Source of the DNA: Gemmatimonadota bacterium
GTDB lineage: Bacteria; Gemmatimonadota; Gemmatimonadetes; Palauibacterales; Palauibacteraceae
DNA: 6,238 nucleotides
Direction: 5' to 3'
Assembly: GCA_016649455.1 (NCBI GenBank)
Contig: JAENXO010000159.1
Coordinates: forward strand, 1 to 6,238
The notes below the pieces were generated by a model. That model ran no database searches, had not been told where the DNA came from, and worked only from the letters and a program-made list of their open reading frames with translations. Shown here piece after piece: positions 5,790 to 6,238 of this stretch (position 1 is the stretch's first letter; the number at the start of each line of letters is the position of its first letter). The position numbers and the translations under genes were made by a program.

Positions 5790-6238
5790 CGGTGTCGCCT
5801 CCCTTCGGGGCGGTATAGAACGAGAGCATCGTGTCTCCATACCGACGCTCCCAGATCGGACTCGACCCGGCAGCGTCGTCCACTCGATGCTCGACGCACA
5901 ACAGTCCAGCGAACGGACTGCAATGAAACTCGTTCACGAGCTTCGCCGCCACTTCTTGTCCGTACGGCGGGTCCGCCAGCGCCAGATCGAACCGCGGCTC
6001 ATCGCCGAGCCGTGACAAAAAATTGAACACTTCGCCTCTGTGCAGACGCGCCCGCGCCGAGAGTTCAAGCGAATCAATGTTGCCCCGCAGGACCTCGAAA
6101 CAGCGTCGATCTTCTTCTACGAAGTGAACCGTGGATGCGCCTCGCGACAATGCCTCGATGCCGAGCGCGCCGGAACCCGCGAACAGGTCGATCGCGGTCG
6201 ATCCACTGATCCGATCGCCGAGAGCGCTGAACCAGGCC
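5779..6238 (-). CDS. rsmD: 16S rRNA (guanine966-N2)-methyltransferase RsmD (5' end cut by window edge)
   Basis: RsmD methylates N2 of G966 in 16S rRNA using S-adenosylmethionine, acting on assembled small-subunit particles. The frame is open from the right edge and gives 152 residues to a TAA at 5781-5779; the full family length is about 185-200, so roughly 35-45 N-terminal residues lie outside. Visible: AWFSALGDRISGSTAIDLFAG leading into SAM motif I DLFAGSGALGIEALSRGA (17-34), the acidic FVEEDRR (39-45), and the catalytic DPPY at 89-92 within LALADPPYGQEV. The TTG at 6150 is only an internal Leu codon in the middle of motif I, not a start. The C-terminus overlaps coaD by 11 nt, the usual rsmD-coaD neighbourhood. 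All key residues in the visible part are present, so a functional enzyme is expected. Confidence 0.95.
   Translation of the reverse strand, partial: AWFSALGDRISGSTAIDLFAGSGALGIEALSRGASTVHFVEEDRRCFEVLRGNIDSLELSARARLHRGEVFNFLSRLGDEPRFDLALADPPYGQEVAAKLVNEFHCSPFAGLLCVEHRVDDAAGSSPIWERRYGDTMLSFYTAPKGGDTGDW
5798..5805 (-). promoter_or_regulatory. Ribosome binding site of coaD
   Basis: AAGGGAGG on the minus strand, 8 bases before the GTG at 5789 and inside the 3' end of rsmD. It is the strongest Shine-Dalgarno sequence seen in the window and fixes the coaD start at GTG 5789 instead of the upstream in-frame ATG at 5840. Confidence 0.75.

Noticed and set aside
5790..5840. N-terminal extension of CoaD from ATG 5840
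   Set aside because: Adds 17 residues unlike any CoaD N-terminus and overlaps the conserved end of rsmD; GTG 5789 has AAGGGAGG 8 bases upstream.

Overview
The window reads as chromosomal DNA of a GC-rich bacterium. Codons are strongly biased to G/C in the third position, GTG and TTG starts are used beside ATG, and every supported gene lies on the minus strand. The set of genes (Rex, a CoaD of ordinary bacterial type, a partner-switching module) excludes archaea and eukaryotes. The mix of Rex, RsbU/V/W-like proteins and a free-standing Pta would fit Gemmatimonadota or a nearby environmental phylum. That placement is only an impression; nothing in the window proves it.

Layout in the direction of transcription (right to left): rsmD (5' end outside the window) > coaD > pta > STAS anti-sigma-factor antagonist > pseudo-receiver/HATPase (RsbW-like) > GAF/PP2C phosphatase (RsbU-like) > rsmA (ksgA) > rex (last few codons outside the window). 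Eight genes fill almost everything. The non-coding gaps are 616-665 (50 nt), 4283-4329 (47 nt) and 3946-3949 (4 nt). At the other junctions genes overlap by 1, 4, 4 and 11 nt, so the block looks like one translationally coupled operon. No stretch above 300 bases lacks a gene, and I see no tRNA, rRNA, CRISPR, IS or convincing terminator.

Two parts stand out. First, a complete three-protein partner-switching module (antagonist, kinase-type ATPase, phosphatase) sits inside an otherwise housekeeping run of 16S rRNA methyltransferases (rsmD, rsmA), CoA synthesis (coaD) and acetyl-CoA/acetyl-phosphate exchange (pta). No sigma factor is nearby. The RsbW-like protein carries an N-terminal receiver-like domain whose acidic pocket and conserved Thr/Lys positions are changed, so it is probably a pseudo-receiver. 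Second, the 50-nt gap before rex holds a near-perfect Rex-type operator at 621-638, just downstream of a plausible sigma-70-like promoter at 641-669 whose -35 overlaps the rsmA stop codon. This predicts that rex is expressed separately and represses itself according to the NADH/NAD+ ratio.

Together the genes suggest an operon that groups CoA and acetyl-phosphate metabolism, redox sensing and a phosphorylation switch with ribosome maturation. The functional link is inference; the gene order and the operator are visible in the sequence.
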